Under the pieces are notes generated by a model. The model was not told where the DNA came from and searched no databases. It worked only from the letters and a program-made list of their open reading frames with translations. A stretch of 64,000 nucleotides of DNA from Brettanomyces bruxellensis (taxonomy: Eukaryota; Ascomycota; Pichiomycetes; Pichiales; Pichiaceae): positions 124,001-188,000 of the forward strand of contig NC_054687.1 of NCBI RefSeq assembly GCF_011074885.1, written 5' to 3'. The translations under genes were made by a program, and so were the position numbers. Shown one piece after another: positions 10,029 to 22,185 of this stretch (positions within the stretch are counted from its first letter, which is position 1; every line of letters begins with the position of its first letter).

Positions 10029-12416
10029 CTATGCCCCGGACGAGCCGTAGACCTTGGCCCACTCCTCAAAACGGGCCAAACTTTTCTGCGAGACACTCGG
10101 CTTGATGTACCGCAAGGAGCAGACGAAGTCCTTGAGTTTCAGCGGGCGAATTTCACTCTTGTTGGTCATCAATAGGCGGTCGCCCAACTCCCTGAGGGGG
10201 CCCATGGCAGCATCCTTCGCGAGGGCAGTAATGTCGGACCCCGAAAAGCCACGAGTCAAGTCCAAGAGGGCATCAAAATCCACCTCGCTCAAAGTGTGTT
10301 TTTGGTGCATGAGCAAAGTCTCGAATTGTGCCCTCCTGGTACTTCTCTGGGGGAGAGGGATGTATTGCCTCCGGACGAACCGGCGGCGCGCGGCGTCGTC
10401 GATCCCCCAGGGGAGATTCGTGGCGGCGAGCACCAAGACGCGCTGCACGTCCTCCCCGGTGTCCTTGCCGGCGGCGGCCTTGGTGAGGTTCGACCACTGC
10501 ACCAGGAACTCGTTCTTGATCCGGCGGGACGCCTCGTTCTCGCCGTCGCGGTCCCGGGTGCCCAACAAGGAGTCGATCTCATCCACGAAAATTATCGATG
10601 GCGCCATCTTGCGTGCGAGCTGGAAAAGTGCCCTCACCAATTTTTCCGACTCCCCCAGGTACTTGGACGTCAAGGAGGAGGCGGAGATGGAAAAAAAGGT
10701 CGATTGCGACTCGGTCGCGACTGCTCTGGCCAGCATGGTTTTTCCCGTCCCGGGCGGACCAAACAAGAGCATGCCCCGCGCGGGTTCCCGCAACCCGCTG
10801 AAGAGATCCGGCCGGAGAAACGGGTACACCACCGCCTCCTTCAACGATTTCTTCGCCTCCTCCAATCCCGCGATGTCCTCCCAGTGCACCTCGTCGCCGT
10901 TTACCACGATTTCGTCCAAGATCTGCCGTGCGGCCGCCTCGTCGACGCCCCGTAGCGACGCGACGATTTTCTTCTTGCTCATCACCGTGCCGTTTCTGGC
11001 CACCATCCGGTCGTTATCTGGTGTTTTTTCGTCATTTGTGGATTCTTCCAACTCTTTTAAGTTCTCTGTGTCCTTTGTTGGGTTATCCTGCCCGCTCAGA
11101 ACGAGTTCCTTGTCAGTTTTCACGTCCTTTCGTGCCTCATTTGAAATTTTTGGGCCTTTGTGTGTTTTTGGTGATTTTGTGCCCTCCTGGGTCTTTGGGG
11201 TGCCCTCGCGAATCTTTTGGCCACTTTTTTGACAGCCTTTTTGACAGCCCTTTTGGCTAACCCCACTTTTTGTACCCCCCACAATCCTCTTCTGGGCCGA
11301 GTGCCGCCGGTACACTGGCCGGGGCGCAGGCACGTTCAACCGGACCGCCGCAGACTTCTCCAAGGCACTCTTGACGCGGTCGGACTGCTCCCTTTTTTTC
11401 CGCCGCACATCGAGGGCTCTCATTTGCCCGGCAACCACATCCTCCTCGGCCGCATTTCCGGAGCCCTCAGCTTTCTCCGGCACAAAAGACGAGTCGAAGC
11501 CCTCGAACGGGTCCCCGGTGCCCAGCTGTGGCCTCTCGGGCGACCGAGACCGGCCCGTGCTCCCCAGGCTCGGCGTCGGCGACCATATGAGGTTTGCCGC
11601 GTACTTCGCGGGGCTCGACGCGTCCGCCTGCGTCGGCTGGACCCCCCGTAAAGATTTCAGCATCCGTGTTTTTGTGGCTGTCGGGGGCCGCGATTTTTGT
11701 TTTTGTCTTAGCGTCAGGACAACTGGACTAGATCTGTTTCGTGTGTAAGGGGGTGCTGCGTGCAAAGAGGGTGTTGAAGAATGCACCGGGGGCATTTGTG
11801 GACGCTCTGTATATTTAGGTGAATACTCTGTATGTGTACAATGTATGGAAGATTGCATAGATGAATATTTGGATGGGTTGTCTGTGCCTTCAGATGGATT
11901 TGTTGATGAATACTTTGATGAATACTTTGATGAATACTTTGAGGGACTCTCATCTCCATTCTCTACCACATATCCAGGAGGAGGCTTTTTTCTGGCTCTT
12001 CCCCCAAATGAAGTTCTCGAATGCATACTGTTCTCACGAGTGGCAGAAAAACTATCATCAAACGGATTTGCAGAGCTGGACGAGCTGGTACTCTTCCTTA
12101 CTGCCGGCACATAGTTATTGCCCATCCAAACCAGCCAATCATCTGTCTTTTTTTCCATAACGGTAATCTCATCCATGAGAAATGACTCTCCTTTTGCTAG
12201 TGTAGTATCCGCATACTGGCTGCGGACCTTGCCAAACTTATCGGCAAGTTTATCGTGCAACATTTGCCAGCCTACCAGGGCTTCCCTCATTCTTCCATTT
12301 TGCTGCATGCTGAGATTGTTGAGATAGTCATTTTCGATTTCGTTATAAAGCTGGGTCAACTTCTGAAGTGGTGTCTCTTGCTGCTTTCTCCTTGAAAGCA
12401 TGTCCCTCAGCCGCAT
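10029..12416 (-). CDS. SAP1/YTA6: AAA ATPase of the SAP1/YTA6 (spastin/katanin-like) group
   Basis: Meiotic-clade AAA ATPase. From the first ATG (12416) it is 795 aa. The N-terminus (about 10-105) is helical and MIT-like. The middle is low-complexity Ser/Lys-rich with SKYSSKYSS repeats. The AAA core is C-terminal: GPPGTGKT Walker A near 550, IIFVDEID Walker B near 605, ATNLP sensor 1 and a DDAARRRF arginine-finger segment. The end ([21 protein letters not shown]) is the typical Sap1/Yta6/Vps4-like C-terminal helix. The frame stays open a further 81 codons upstream without any ATG, so that part is treated as leader. Yta6 acts at the bud neck/cortex in S. cerevisiae; Sap1 is poorly defined. The core is GC-rich while the N-terminal third is AT-rich. 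Confidence 0.9.
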   Translation of the reverse strand: MRLRDMLSRRKQQETPLQKLTQLYNEIENDYLNNLSMQQNGRMREALVGWQMLHDKLADKFGKVRSQYADTTLAKGESFLMDEITVMEKKTDDWLVWMGNNYVPAVRKSTSSSSSANPFDDSFSATRENSMHSRTSFGGRARKKPPPGYVVENGDESPSKYSSKYSSKYSSTNPSEGTDNPSKYSSMQSSIHCTHTEYSPKYTERPQMPPVHSSTPSLHAAPPYTRNRSSPVVLTLRQKQKSRPPTATKTRMLKSLRGVQPTQADASSPAKYAANLIWSPTPSLGSTGRSRSPERPQLGTGDPFEGFDSSFVPEKAEGSGNAAEEDVVAGQMRALDVRRKKREQSDRVKSALEKSAAVRLNVPAPRPVYRRHSAQKRIVGGTKSGVSQKGCQKGCQKSGQKIREGTPKTQEGTKSPKTHKGPKISNEARKDVKTDKELVLSGQDNPTKDTENLKELEESTNDEKTPDNDRMVARNGTVMSKKKIVASLRGVDEAAARQILDEIVVNGDEVHWEDIAGLEEAKKSLKEAVVYPFLRPDLFSGLREPARGMLLFGPPGTGKTMLARAVATESQSTFFSISASSLTSKYLGESEKLVRALFQLARKMAPSIIFVDEIDSLLGTRDRDGENEASRRIKNEFLVQWSNLTKAAAGKDTGEDVQRVLVLAATNLPWGIDDAARRRFVRRQYIPLPQRSTRRAQFETLLMHQKHTLSEVDFDALLDLTRGFSGSDITALAKDAAMGPLRELGDRLLMTNKSEIRPLKLKDFVCSLRYIKPSVSQKSLARFEEWAKVYGSSGA

Positions 12417-13553
12417 ATTGTGCCTGGCTCTAGATTGATATCTAATTCTGAATGCGTATCTGAATAAAAACGATCGCGTGTGCCTGGTATAATGTGTTGT
12501 TGATGCAAGGGTGAAAATGCAAGTGTGATGCAAGTGTGCCAATGGGGAAATCCAGGTTTGAAATCTAAATATGCCACAAAGCAAATACTGTATGTTGATA
12601 ACTGAAAATATCTTGCTGGCAATAAATGCTCTTGTCGATAACTGATGCAGATAAATCAAGGGGACTCAAAAATAAAACGATTCCCAATTTTTCGCTTGCT
12701 TCTTATTTTATGCAAGGAATATTCTATTTCTGTCTATTTTTATTTACCCGACTATTTTAGCTGATCAGCGACCGATTATTACCTTATCAATTTCGAACAA
12801 TTAACTATCTGCTTCATCGACTATCAACTTTTTTTTTCTTTTATTAGTGCATCATCTTCTATCAATCTCTAACGCTTTTGGTCCAGCTAGCTAGCTAATC
12901 ATTAGTGTATTATTATGTATTATTAATATCTTCTTCTTCTTATCAACATTTAATCTTCTTTAACAAACTGCTTCTTATCAACCTACTGATACAATCAGCT
13001 TCCTAACTTTACCAGCTTCTTGCATTTTGCGATTATTTACTATCCAGCTTATGACTTACGTTTTATTAGCATCTCGTGAACTTGTTGTCCGCCGTTACTA
13101 AGACAGCTATTTCATAGCTTAGTCATTAGATTTATTATGGGTGGTGTAGAGGCTTATTATTATCTACTTACCAGCTTGACAATGTATTAGAATAACTTCT
13201 GCTATCATATTTATCAATATTAGTTCTACTATCATACTTATCAACATTAGTCCTACATCAGACTTACCAATATTGGCTCTACTATCAGACTTATCAACAT
13301 TAGCTCTACTGCCAGATCTATCAACATTAGCTCTACTATTAGATTTATCAATATTAGCTCTGTTCATCAACATTGGCTCTACTATCACATTAACATTTAT
13401 TAGCACCATTTATTAGTTTCTTCACTCTCTTTTATAGTAGTCTCCCGTCAACACACTAGCAGTTTTATATCAGCTCTTGTAGTTGAATATCAACTGTTCG
13501 GTAGCTTTTCAGCCTCCAACCACCAACATTATGCTTTTTTCTCAACCCTCACC
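12417..13553. other. SAP1/YTA6 upstream and TED1 downstream region
   Basis: AT-rich spacer between two minus-strand genes. Contains the 27-bp degenerate tandem repeat at 13196-13393. Apart from the ATG-less upstream extension of the SAP1/YTA6 frame, no gene is seen. Confidence 0.6.
13196..13393. repeat. 27-bp degenerate minisatellite
   Basis: About seven to eight diverged copies of a unit like TCTACTATCAGACTTATCAA followed by CATTAGC. Translates as a regular Asn/Ser/Asp repeat on the minus strand (13164-13409), which I regard as spurious. Confidence 0.85.
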
Positions 13554-14957
13554 TCAGCGAATCACCAACAACGTGTCAAGAAGAACAGCCAAGGCTAGAC
13601 TCAATTTGGCTGCCCACCAGACATGCTGGATGGAAAAAGAGCACGTGGAGTAGTGAAAGTCCCAGTTGTGAGCGTTTCTGTCGAAATGGCCGGTCACAAT
13701 GCCGATATTTCCCTCAAACTCACCCATAACAGACCTCACGGTCAACTCCGTGACGTGTTTTTCCGAGGTGACGCTCTTGGAAGCCTCCCAAGTGGAAGTC
13801 TCCGGGTCGTAGTTGTAGTAGTTGACGCATCCAACATGGTCATGACCTGTCATGATGATTCCAGAGCTGTTGGCAAAGACAGCGTTCAAAACACGCTGCG
13901 AAGTAGCGTACTGAAGATGGTTTTCGGACTTGAGAAGCCCGATCTTGCAGTTGGCCTTTGGCGGGCAGTTGGACTTGTTGAAGTGGTCGACAAACGGCCC
14001 GTCGGCACACAAACCCTCTTTTTTGTACATGGGGATGTGCGTCATGAGGATTGTGGTACCGTTATATGGGGTTTGGGCAAGCGTGTCGATGAACTGCCAG
14101 TCGTAGCGTTCGAACTCGGGCTGCAAGAGCGGGCCGTCCAAAGCCAAAGAGTTCAACACGACTATTCTCCAAGCGTGGTCCGTGTTTTTGGCATACTCGA
14201 TCCAGAAGTTGTCTTTTCCGAAAAGTTTTCTCCACCGACACATATGCTGGTAGGTGGTGTCTCCGTAGCCGATGTCGTGGTTGCCGGTGATGTTGATAAA
14301 CAACGGTTCTTCCGTGATGTTGGCCGAGGTCCAGTCCCGAACTTCCGAGTAGCTGTAGGAGGAGGAGTTTTTGAACAAGCCTTCATTTAAAGCCTGGTTG
14401 AACCACCGGTAGTGTGCACGCCAGTCCACATCAGCATGCCGGCCGATAAACCCGAGCTCAGCCGCGGTCTGGGCCTCTGGCCGTGGGAAGAGTCTGGTTA
14501 TCATCCGTTTTGTCCGGTTGTAAAACTCGGAATCACTAATCCACTGAGATGAGAACATGTCACCCATTACAGCCACGATTTGTGGATTAAGCCGCGGTTT
14601 CATGGTCCGGAAGACGTGCCCGATGTACCAGTCGTTCGCGTAGTTGTCGAGTCTCTTTATGTAGCGTGTTGAAGGCCAGTTTCCGTTGATCTGGGGGTCT
14701 CCTATGGCCATTATTCGCAAGTCCATAGGTTCGGGAAACAGCCTGGGGTCTTCCTTGAAAAAAACGTGTTTGTAGATGTCGCCAATGTACGGCAGGCCAA
14801 GGAGGGTGTGCTGGAGGGGCGAGAGGTCTTCCTCATTGTAGTATGTGTACTGCCAGTCGCAGTTGTTGCTATCCAGGCTGGGGTATGTGTAAATGTAGAT
14901 GTTGAGGATGGTGGCTAGAATAGTGGCAATTAGTGCCAGATGCCTGAGGAGGGACAT
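13554..14957 (-). CDS. TED1: Ted1-type GPI-glycan metallophosphoesterase
   Basis: Ted1 (PGAP5-like) is an ER membrane phosphodiesterase that removes ethanolamine phosphate from GPI anchors, allowing p24/Erv25-assisted export. The 467-aa product has an N-terminal signal anchor (about 5-25) and a metallophosphoesterase domain with dimetal ligands visible as GDPQ (D87), GDMFSS (D133), TGNHD (N226, H227), THIPMY (H307) and GHDHV (H372, H374). A C-terminal hydrophobic segment (about 448-466) gives a two-pass topology. Length matches yeast Ted1. The paralogue Cdc1 is the main alternative; the short N-terminus and early GDPQ favour Ted1. Confidence 0.92.
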   Translation of the reverse strand: MSLLRHLALIATILATILNIYIYTYPSLDSNNCDWQYTYYNEEDLSPLQHTLLGLPYIGDIYKHVFFKEDPRLFPEPMDLRIMAIGDPQINGNWPSTRYIKRLDNYANDWYIGHVFRTMKPRLNPQIVAVMGDMFSSQWISDSEFYNRTKRMITRLFPRPEAQTAAELGFIGRHADVDWRAHYRWFNQALNEGLFKNSSSYSYSEVRDWTSANITEEPLFINITGNHDIGYGDTTYQHMCRWRKLFGKDNFWIEYAKNTDHAWRIVVLNSLALDGPLLQPEFERYDWQFIDTLAQTPYNGTTILMTHIPMYKKEGLCADGPFVDHFNKSNCPPKANCKIGLLKSENHLQYATSQRVLNAVFANSSGIIMTGHDHVGCVNYYNYDPETSTWEASKSVTSEKHVTELTVRSVMGEFEGNIGIVTGHFDRNAHNWDFHYSTCSFSIQHVWWAAKLSLALAVLLDTLLVIR

Positions 14958-15179
14958 GATGGAAAAATGCAGATGTGGTGCGTGGGATGTGCGAGAAGAG
15001 TTCTGGGGTATTTAAGAGGAAGAAAAGTGCAACATGTTGAAATTGTTGAAGTAATGAAACGGATGGGTGTTTTTGTATTATTGGATTTATTTCAGACTCG
15101 CTACAGTTGCTGAAAATACATACTATCGTAAAACATTCTCGGACACGAAATATCTTGCCGGATGGTGCTGGTCGCGAAT

Positions 15180-15248
15180 ATGCGAATCGGTGCTATGCTG
15201 CTAGTATGCGGATTGGTGCTATGCTGCTAGTATGCGGATTGGTGCTAC
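15180..15248. repeat. 26-bp tandem repeat, 2.6 copies
   Basis: Unit begins ATGCGGATTGGTGCTATGCT and ends GCTAGT. Lies about 220 bp upstream of the TED1 start. Confidence 0.9.
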
Positions 15249-15445
15249 TCCTTTAACATACCAATTAGTGCACCTGCGATCCAGCTTCGGAGAATGTTGT
15301 CTTGCACTACTATAACCCAAAGCAACGCAAACTATCGAATTGAAAATACGCGCATAACCATGAATATGACGATAAATATATAATGAATGCACAATGAATA
15401 CAGAGAATAACTAACGATCCAACTAATTAACGAGGCTCAGCACTT

Positions 15446-15529
15446 GCCGAATGATGCACTGAGAATAGCTCCAGCCAAATAATGCATCGAGAATAACTGT
15501 AGCCAAATAATGCACTGAGAACAACTTAG
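15446..15529. repeat. 28-bp tandem repeat, 3 copies
   Basis: Three copies of a unit beginning GCCAAATAATGCACTGAGAA, with several substitutions between copies. Confidence 0.85.
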
Positions 15530-17455
15530 TCAATTATTAAATAGATGCATCTCACTATTCCCTGTTCTTCAAGTTATCCGACCTGCTTTCCAAGTATGTA
15601 TTGCAACCCTGAAATTTCCCAGTCTTTTTATTCAGGTGAATGAACCACTCCTTTGTAAAGCTACCCAATTCAATTGCAGACAAAAATAGTTGCTTCAGTG
15701 GATTGTACGGGTTGCTAAGTTTCCTAATTCTATATCTAATGCTGACATTACATCTTATTTTTAGCTGACTTTCTAGCAACAAGAAGACCATACCAAAGTT
15801 TTTGTTATTAGTGTCATCATTGATTAGTAGACGATGCCTCAGTATATTGGTATACTGCAACCAAACAAGCAAAAACGGAATTTCAGGTAAGAATTCATGC
15901 TTGCAATTAGGCAATCAGATTTACATCCTTATTTTAATCATTTGTAATATTGACTCCGATTCCTGTCACTTATAAACCACCTTAAATAGTATATTGGGTA
16001 TTAAAGCTAAGAAAATAGTGAAGAATAAAAGGAGATGCACATACAGGGGCAGTTATTTTGTTTGTAGTCTACTTTTAAGAATATGTTTGGATGGTTGTGC
16101 TGCTTCTTATTTGTACCTAAGAACAATCATTTACTATTGCCATATGATATGGCTTTACTTCTGGATATCAAATTCTTCAACTGTTTTGCAAACTCCTGTT
16201 TTTTGATTTTGCAATTATTGGATGTGTAGAGGAATGCAATAGAGACATCATTTACTTTACTTGCACCGGCAACAAAATTTATTGATGGGAGGTATTATAG
16301 AGAAGGATACTACAGTAAACTGCTGGCGTCATATCCTGGTAGTAGCAATTCGGGTGGAGAAAAGTCCTAATCCTATTTTTGATGATATATGGATTTATGG
16401 GTAGCTAGCTGAGTAATTAATTCACTTGGCTATTTCACTAATTACTTAATTCGATTTAATTTCACTGTTATACCTTACAGTGTGCTTTAATTAGACAATC
16501 TCGTAGTTCAAAATACTGCTTCCCTACTTTCTTTGGCCACTTTTCTAATAAACTTAGTTTGATTTACTTTAATTCAGTTAATTTAACTTGCTTATTGAAT
16601 TAAATCAATTTACAGAACTTCACAATTAGTAGGCGTATTTAGAATATATATAGATACATGCATAATGAACATGCACCGTTTAGAACCTACTATCAGCTTA
16701 TCTAACCTAAATGGTATACTTGGCCGCCCAGATATTTGGCTAATTGATTTGGCCATTGGAATGATGAATAAGTAGCTTATTAAACCAGACTTAACTCACA
16801 CACTTGAAGTTAGAGTGCTACTTATGATCGTACTTTTTACATCGAGCTCATCAAAACAACATCCAATTGTGCTAAAATTATCATATATTACATAGTATTC
16901 AAATGATACGAAGTGCTCAATGTATTTGAAACAATCATATACATTACATAATTACAGACACACTGGCAACCAATAATGAGACCTTCCATAAATAATCCAT
17001 AACCATACGGTTCAACAACATCTACATGCTTACTTAACTTATACAGTGGTAAAGTAGTCATGCCTTTTCACATATTCATCTAAATAGCTTACAGACACAG
17101 AAGCAGCCTATAAGCACACCAGTATGGAACTGTAGCATAAATAGCTTTGGATCATACTTTCACATAATTATTCACTTCATTACAGACACAGTATGTTCTG
17201 AATAGTCGCAATATACACAAAACAGTTCTAATCATAGTTTACAGACATAGCAACCATACAAATTTTCCAGTAACTAGAAAGAGTGGTTCAAATGATTCTG
17301 AATTAATCACGTTTTGAACAGAACTACAAGCAGTAAATAAGACATTCGGATAGCACAACCAAGTTGAGAAATAATCACACTATTCTCATACTATTTACTT
17401 ACGAAAAGGCTAAGAACTATTTCACCTAAGAAGCTCCGAACACATCATTCAAAGA

Positions 17456-17672
17456 AGCTCAAATACTTTATATAACTAAAGAAACTCTTATATTTGACAA
17501 AGCTAAGTACTCCCAAATACGTTATACAACTAACAAACTCTCATACATATCACATAGCTAAGTACTCTCAAATACTTCATATAACTAACAAACTCTCATA
17601 TATCACATAGCTAAGCACTCTCAAATACTTCATATAGCAAGCTCTCATACATTATACAACTAAACAAGCTCA
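17456..17672. repeat. degenerate ~50-bp repeats downstream of SPT6
   Basis: Three to four imperfect copies containing AGCTAAGTACTCTCAAATAC, then TTCATATAACTAACAAACTC and TCATA. They end about 25 bp from the SPT6 stop codon. Confidence 0.75.
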
Positions 17673-17698
17673 AACACTCCGTCTAATCATTCACCACA

Positions 17699-20600
17699 TC
17701 AATACCCATAGCCCTGAGACCCGGACAACTGGTTCTGGAGAAGCCGCTTGAAGCCGTTGCACAAGTGCACCATGTCGGGGTAGACGTTGCCGTGGAGCAT
17801 GAAGCCGGTGGGCAGAACGTTGACGTTCCAGGTGTAGGTGCGGTCAGAATCGTCGTTGAGCTTGAAAAGAAGCAAGAACCAGCCCGGGGCCTTGCGGTTG
17901 AAGCAGAAGCAGTAGCAGGACCGGTTCTTGTTGGCCTTGGAGTACCGGAGAAGCCAGGCTTTGGCATCTGCCGCCGGCTGGTCCCGGAACTTGTCGTGGT
18001 GCGATATTGCCACCACATTGGCGTACAGCTTGTTGATGTGCGACACGATGAGCTCGTCGAGGTCGTGGTACCGGAACCGGCCGACCTCGAGCATCGTGCC
18101 GGGCCGAACCGACGTCGGTTGGCCGACTATATGGACGTCAAAGTGCTGGAAAAGCTGGTTTGCGATTTTCCACGTGACTGCGAGGTGATCTGGGCCCTTT
18201 GAGGAGGGTCTGATGACGAAGGCGCCGTTGTCGCGGGAGGCCAAGTAGCGGACGGCCTGTGGTGCAGATAGGTTGCGGAAGAATGGGTGCTTGAAGAGCT
18301 GCGAGGAAGCAGCACCGGCGGGGCCGGAGGCGCCCAATGCGCCCACACGCCCTGCGGGCGCCATGCGGGAATCGCGCACCTGCGCAGCGCCGTCGCGCTC
18401 CTCAGCCGCAAAGTCCCAGAGACCCTTGAACTTCGGCACCGGGTCCGCGCGCTCAGCACCCTCAAGGTCCTCGCGCAGCAACGACAGGTCCGCGCGGAAG
18501 TCCGCGTAGTCGATCGCCTTGACGACGGCGCGCACCGGCTGGCCCGGCACAAACCGCGCAGGCAAGCTGCCAGGGTCGTTGTACGGCAAAACAGCGGAGC
18601 GCGCAATGGTGCCGCGCACCCCGGACTGCGTTACAACCGAAAGGTAGCGCGGATCCACGCGCTGCACCACAGCCGGCACCAGCAGCCCCACGCGGAAGCT
18701 GCGCGGCGTCTCTCCAGTGAGCATTGCAAACACTTGCTCGGGCGCAGGCACCCGGAACGGCTGGCGGAGCTCCTCGAAGTTGTTCTGCAACTCTTCCTTG
18801 ATCATTTCCAAGGTGGCGCGCTTGCGGTGGCCGTGACGCTCCAACTGTTCCGCATAGCCCTCCAACAGGAGGTCGTCCAACTTGCCGGCGCCCTCTCATA
18901 CAACTTTCCGACGACACCACCCTCCTCATGCTCGATTTCGGCGCGGTCCTCATCGGTCAAGTCGAGCGCATCGCTGGCCATCTTGCGCGCCAACTCATAG
19001 TCCTCCGGGTGGATACGCGTGGCGTCCAAGAGCTCGACGTCGCCGTCGAAGCGGTCGGGCGCAGGCAAGTTGATGAAAGCAGCGCAGTTCATGAACACTG
19101 TTTTGGCCACGAGCCGCTTGAGGATCAACTCGTCGCGCCGCGCAATCTCACCACCTTGCGCCGCCACTGCGCGCAGCACGCCCGCAGCCTTGCGCCTGCC
19201 AAAGCCGGCCACGTAGCGCAGCTTGCGTGCCTCCCCCTCCGCCGCACGCGCAGCATCGTTCAACCGCACCCCGACAAGACACACCATGTCCACGAAAATG
19301 CTCTCCACGGCCTCGTGGAACTTCGCGCTCGAAAGCTGGCGTTGGTGCGCATCCACCGCAACCGAGCTGATCGCATCCCCGAGCGCAATGTACTCCACTA
19401 GTGGGTCCTGCACGTACCGCGCCAACCCGATGCAGAACTTCGCCACCGCCGGCTTGTCGCCGAACTCGCGCCGTGCGCGCGCAGAGTGCTCGAACACGAG
19501 CGCCGTCTCGTTCGGCGCGTAGATCACCGGTAGCGCCACGAACTCCTCGCCGTCCTGCGCGCCGGCGCCCAGCGCATTGCGCTTCGCCAACTCCTCCACG
19601 TGCTTGTACAACTGCGACACGTCCGGCGTGTAGCCGGAAACGGCAATGACGTCGGGGTGCAGCCGCCCGACGAGATCGACGAGCTTGCGCTCGAATTCGG
19701 AGTCGCGGAAGTTCTCCTCAAACTTGACACAGTCGAGGACGGCGCCGTCGCGGTCGAGCGCAGCTGCAAGTACCGCCGCATCCCTGCGCCCGTCACCGTT
19801 CGATAGCGCAAGCACCCGCGGCACTGCACCCTTGCGGCGGCCTTGCGGCGCAAACGGCGCCTGGTCCACCTTCGCGAGTAGCCCGTCGCGCACCCGGAAG
19901 AACAGCCGCGTCTCGCTGCGCCGGCGCAGCTCATCTTTCACGCCCGCAGCCACCACGGGCAGCATTTTGCCCAGCGCAACGTCCAGGCACCGGCGCCGAA
20001 GCGCATTCCACGCTGCGCTCACGTCCGACGTGCCATCCGACGACAGAAACGTGAACAGATGGTCAACGAATCCCTTGTATGCCGCCTTTAAACCGAGTTC
20101 CACGCGGCAAAGTCCGCGCGCCTCCGCCTCCAGCATGCGCGGGAACAGGTCCGGCGCATACGCGAACGACTCCATGGCGCGGTTAACCGCATACTTGAAA
20201 TCCGCATACGGCGACTTGGCGCCGATTTCGTCGCGGCCTTTGGCCGTGAGCACAATGTCCACGGTCGCGTAGCGGCGGTACGCTGTGCGCAGGTGCGCCC
20301 GGAGCTCTGGGCTGTGCGCCAACTCCTCCGAGTACATGTGAACGACGGCGTCGATGGCGGTGCGGATTGCATCTGCGTCAGGGGTGTGCGCGTTGGCGCC
20401 GACAGGATGCGCTTCAGCGCCAGAAGTGTGTGCATCTGCGCCATCGTCCTCGCCCTCACCTTCACGCAAAACGTCCCGCACCATCTCCTCCGGCGGCTGC
20501 GCAGGGTCCTCCGTCACATAGATCCGCGCATCAGAACTCACATTCTCCCCAAGATGCTCGGCGCTCATGCCCAGCGCCTCCACCACCCGGTAGATCGGGT

Positions 20601-22185
20601 CGGCGCGGATGCGCTCGAAAGGCGCAAAGCGCGAGTGGAGGCGCCGGCCGGCGCCGGCCTCGTTGCCGCGCATCTCGCGGCTGTATGTGAAGCTTACGTA
20701 ATCATGCAAGTCCTGCAACGCTGGAATACTGGCGGCACCCTTGACCAGCCGGTCAAACAGGATATCCACGACATGCAAAGAGTCGAAAAGCCGCTGCAGA
20801 CCCCGGCGCTTCTCAAGTATGCCGTGATACTCAATGTCCAACTGCACAATTCGCCAAAGATCGTTCTCATTTAGCAACTTCTGCACACGCAACTGGCCGT
20901 CTTCCTGGTATGTGTGCAAGGTATAGTCTTTACGGCAGCTCCAGATGACGGGCACCTCGAGGTTGTCCCTGCAAACGAACTCCACAACGTGAAAAACGCT
21001 GTCCTTGAAGGGGTCCCAGATGTCTTTGGCGTTGTCAAATGCATCGGATTTCTCGTCAAACAGTTTTTTCGCAATCCACTGCTGCTCCTCGACGAACTCC
21101 TCGTCCGAAAGCTCGTACTTGTCGATTCCTTTTCTTAGAAGTTGGAATCTCTCCGGGACGTCTGTTGTACGGATGGCCTCGTCTTCGTCTGTGAGGAGAT
21201 GCTTTTTCAATTCTCCGAGTTCGAACACGTCTTTGAGTTTGTTGGAGATGGAGTTGTCTTTAACATTATTTTGATCATGATCATGATCTTTATCATCACT
21301 TTTATCTTTATCATCATCTTTATCTTGATCATGATCTTCATCCTTATCCTCACCTTCTCCCTCACCTTCACCTTCTTCTCCTCCCTTTTCCCCCTCAGCC
21401 TCCAACGCCCAAGCATAATCCTCACCATCGCCAAATATCTCAAACAACTCGTCCATCTTGTCCTGGTCAACACGTGACTGCGCAGAAAACTGGTTCTTCG
21501 CCCGCGCAGAACGCATCCGTGCCAACCTCTCGTCCCGATCATCGTCGTCCTCCGACATCTCGTCATCCTCGATAAAATCGTCAAATTCTCCCGGCATGCC
21601 CTCTCTCTGCTGCCGTCTTCTTCGAGAGGCTTCCATGAGGTCGTCCTCCTCCTCATTCTCGCCCCCCTCATTCTCCTCGTCCGAAAACATCTCCGTCAAC
21701 CCCTTCGACTTGCCCTTTTCCTCGCCTTCTTCGTCTCCTCCTCTTTTGAGCCTCTTGAACTTACTTCTTCCGCTAACCGGCTCACCTGCATTTTCCCGAA
21801 GCAACTCCAAGTCATCCTCGTCCAACTCCTCCTCACTTCCGCTCCCGTGCTTCCTCTTGTGCTCCTTCTCCTTGCCGCTTTCGTCCTCTCCCTCTTCCTC
21901 CGCCTCATCATCTGAAACGATAAATCCTTCTCTCACCTTTCTTATTGCTTCCTCATCTTCCTCATCCTCGTCCTCCTCCGACGAATCGTAGTTCCCGTGC
22001 CGCCCGCCGCCTTCCTCGTCCTCGTCCTCGCTTGCGGCATCCTCAACTAGCCTATTTCGCTGCGATTCGTCCTCCTTAACCGCTCCAACTGCCTTACTCT
22101 CATCTTCATCCAGTCCAACTTCCTCCTTTTTCATGCTTTTCCGCTCCTCCTTCGTATCAGCCGAATCTCCTGTTCCGCCTGACAT
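17699..22185 (-). CDS. SPT6: Spt6 transcription elongation factor, frameshifted in this sequence
   Basis: Histone H3-H4 chaperone and RNA polymerase II elongation factor. The gene reads in two overlapping frames: the first from the ATG at 22185 to the shift at about 18891-18897, the second from there to 17699. Together about 1494 residues, close to yeast Spt6 (1451). The first part has a long acidic N-terminus (about 20-320) with DKDDDKDKSDDKDHDH-like repeats, then the Tex-like core (HtH, YqgF, HhH, DLD). The second part has the S1 domain (GLLVPAVVQRVDPRYLSVV) and the tandem SH2 domain with FVIRPSS. The shift falls in a CTCTC dinucleotide run within the conserved HhH-to-S1 linker. Because SPT6 is essential in S. 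cerevisiae, a sequence error is the simplest explanation. The frame is open 55 codons upstream of the ATG without another ATG. The core is strongly GC-rich. Confidence 0.93.
18891..18897 (-). other. frameshift point in SPT6
   Basis: On the coding strand the upstream frame ends KLYE and the downstream frame resumes at GAGKLDDLLLEG. The shift lies in GAGAGGG. Either one missing base or one extra dinucleotide would restore a single frame; this cannot be decided from one sequence. Confidence 0.85.

Larger units (their letters stand above)
14958..17698. other. 2.7-kb AT-rich gap
   Basis: The longest gap in the window, between the 5' end of TED1 and the 3' end of SPT6. It has three repeat blocks (15180-15248, 15446-15529, 17456-17672) and recurring TTACAGACACAG-like motifs near 16955, 17090, 17181 and 17240. 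A 119-codon frame on the minus strand (15555-15914) starts at TTG and lacks an early ATG or recognisable domain. No tRNA or snRNA was recognised. A decayed gene, long non-coding RNA or a structural chromosome element would all fit. Confidence 0.55.

Noticed and set aside
12417..12659. 81-codon N-terminal extension of the SAP1/YTA6 frame
   Set aside because: It begins at TTG, has no ATG, and its composition does not resemble family N-termini. The first ATG at 12416 gives a sensible MIT-like start.
15555..15914. 119-codon minus-strand frame in the 15-17.7 kb gap
   Set aside because: TTG start, only one internal Met, and no recognisable motif; open by chance is more likely.
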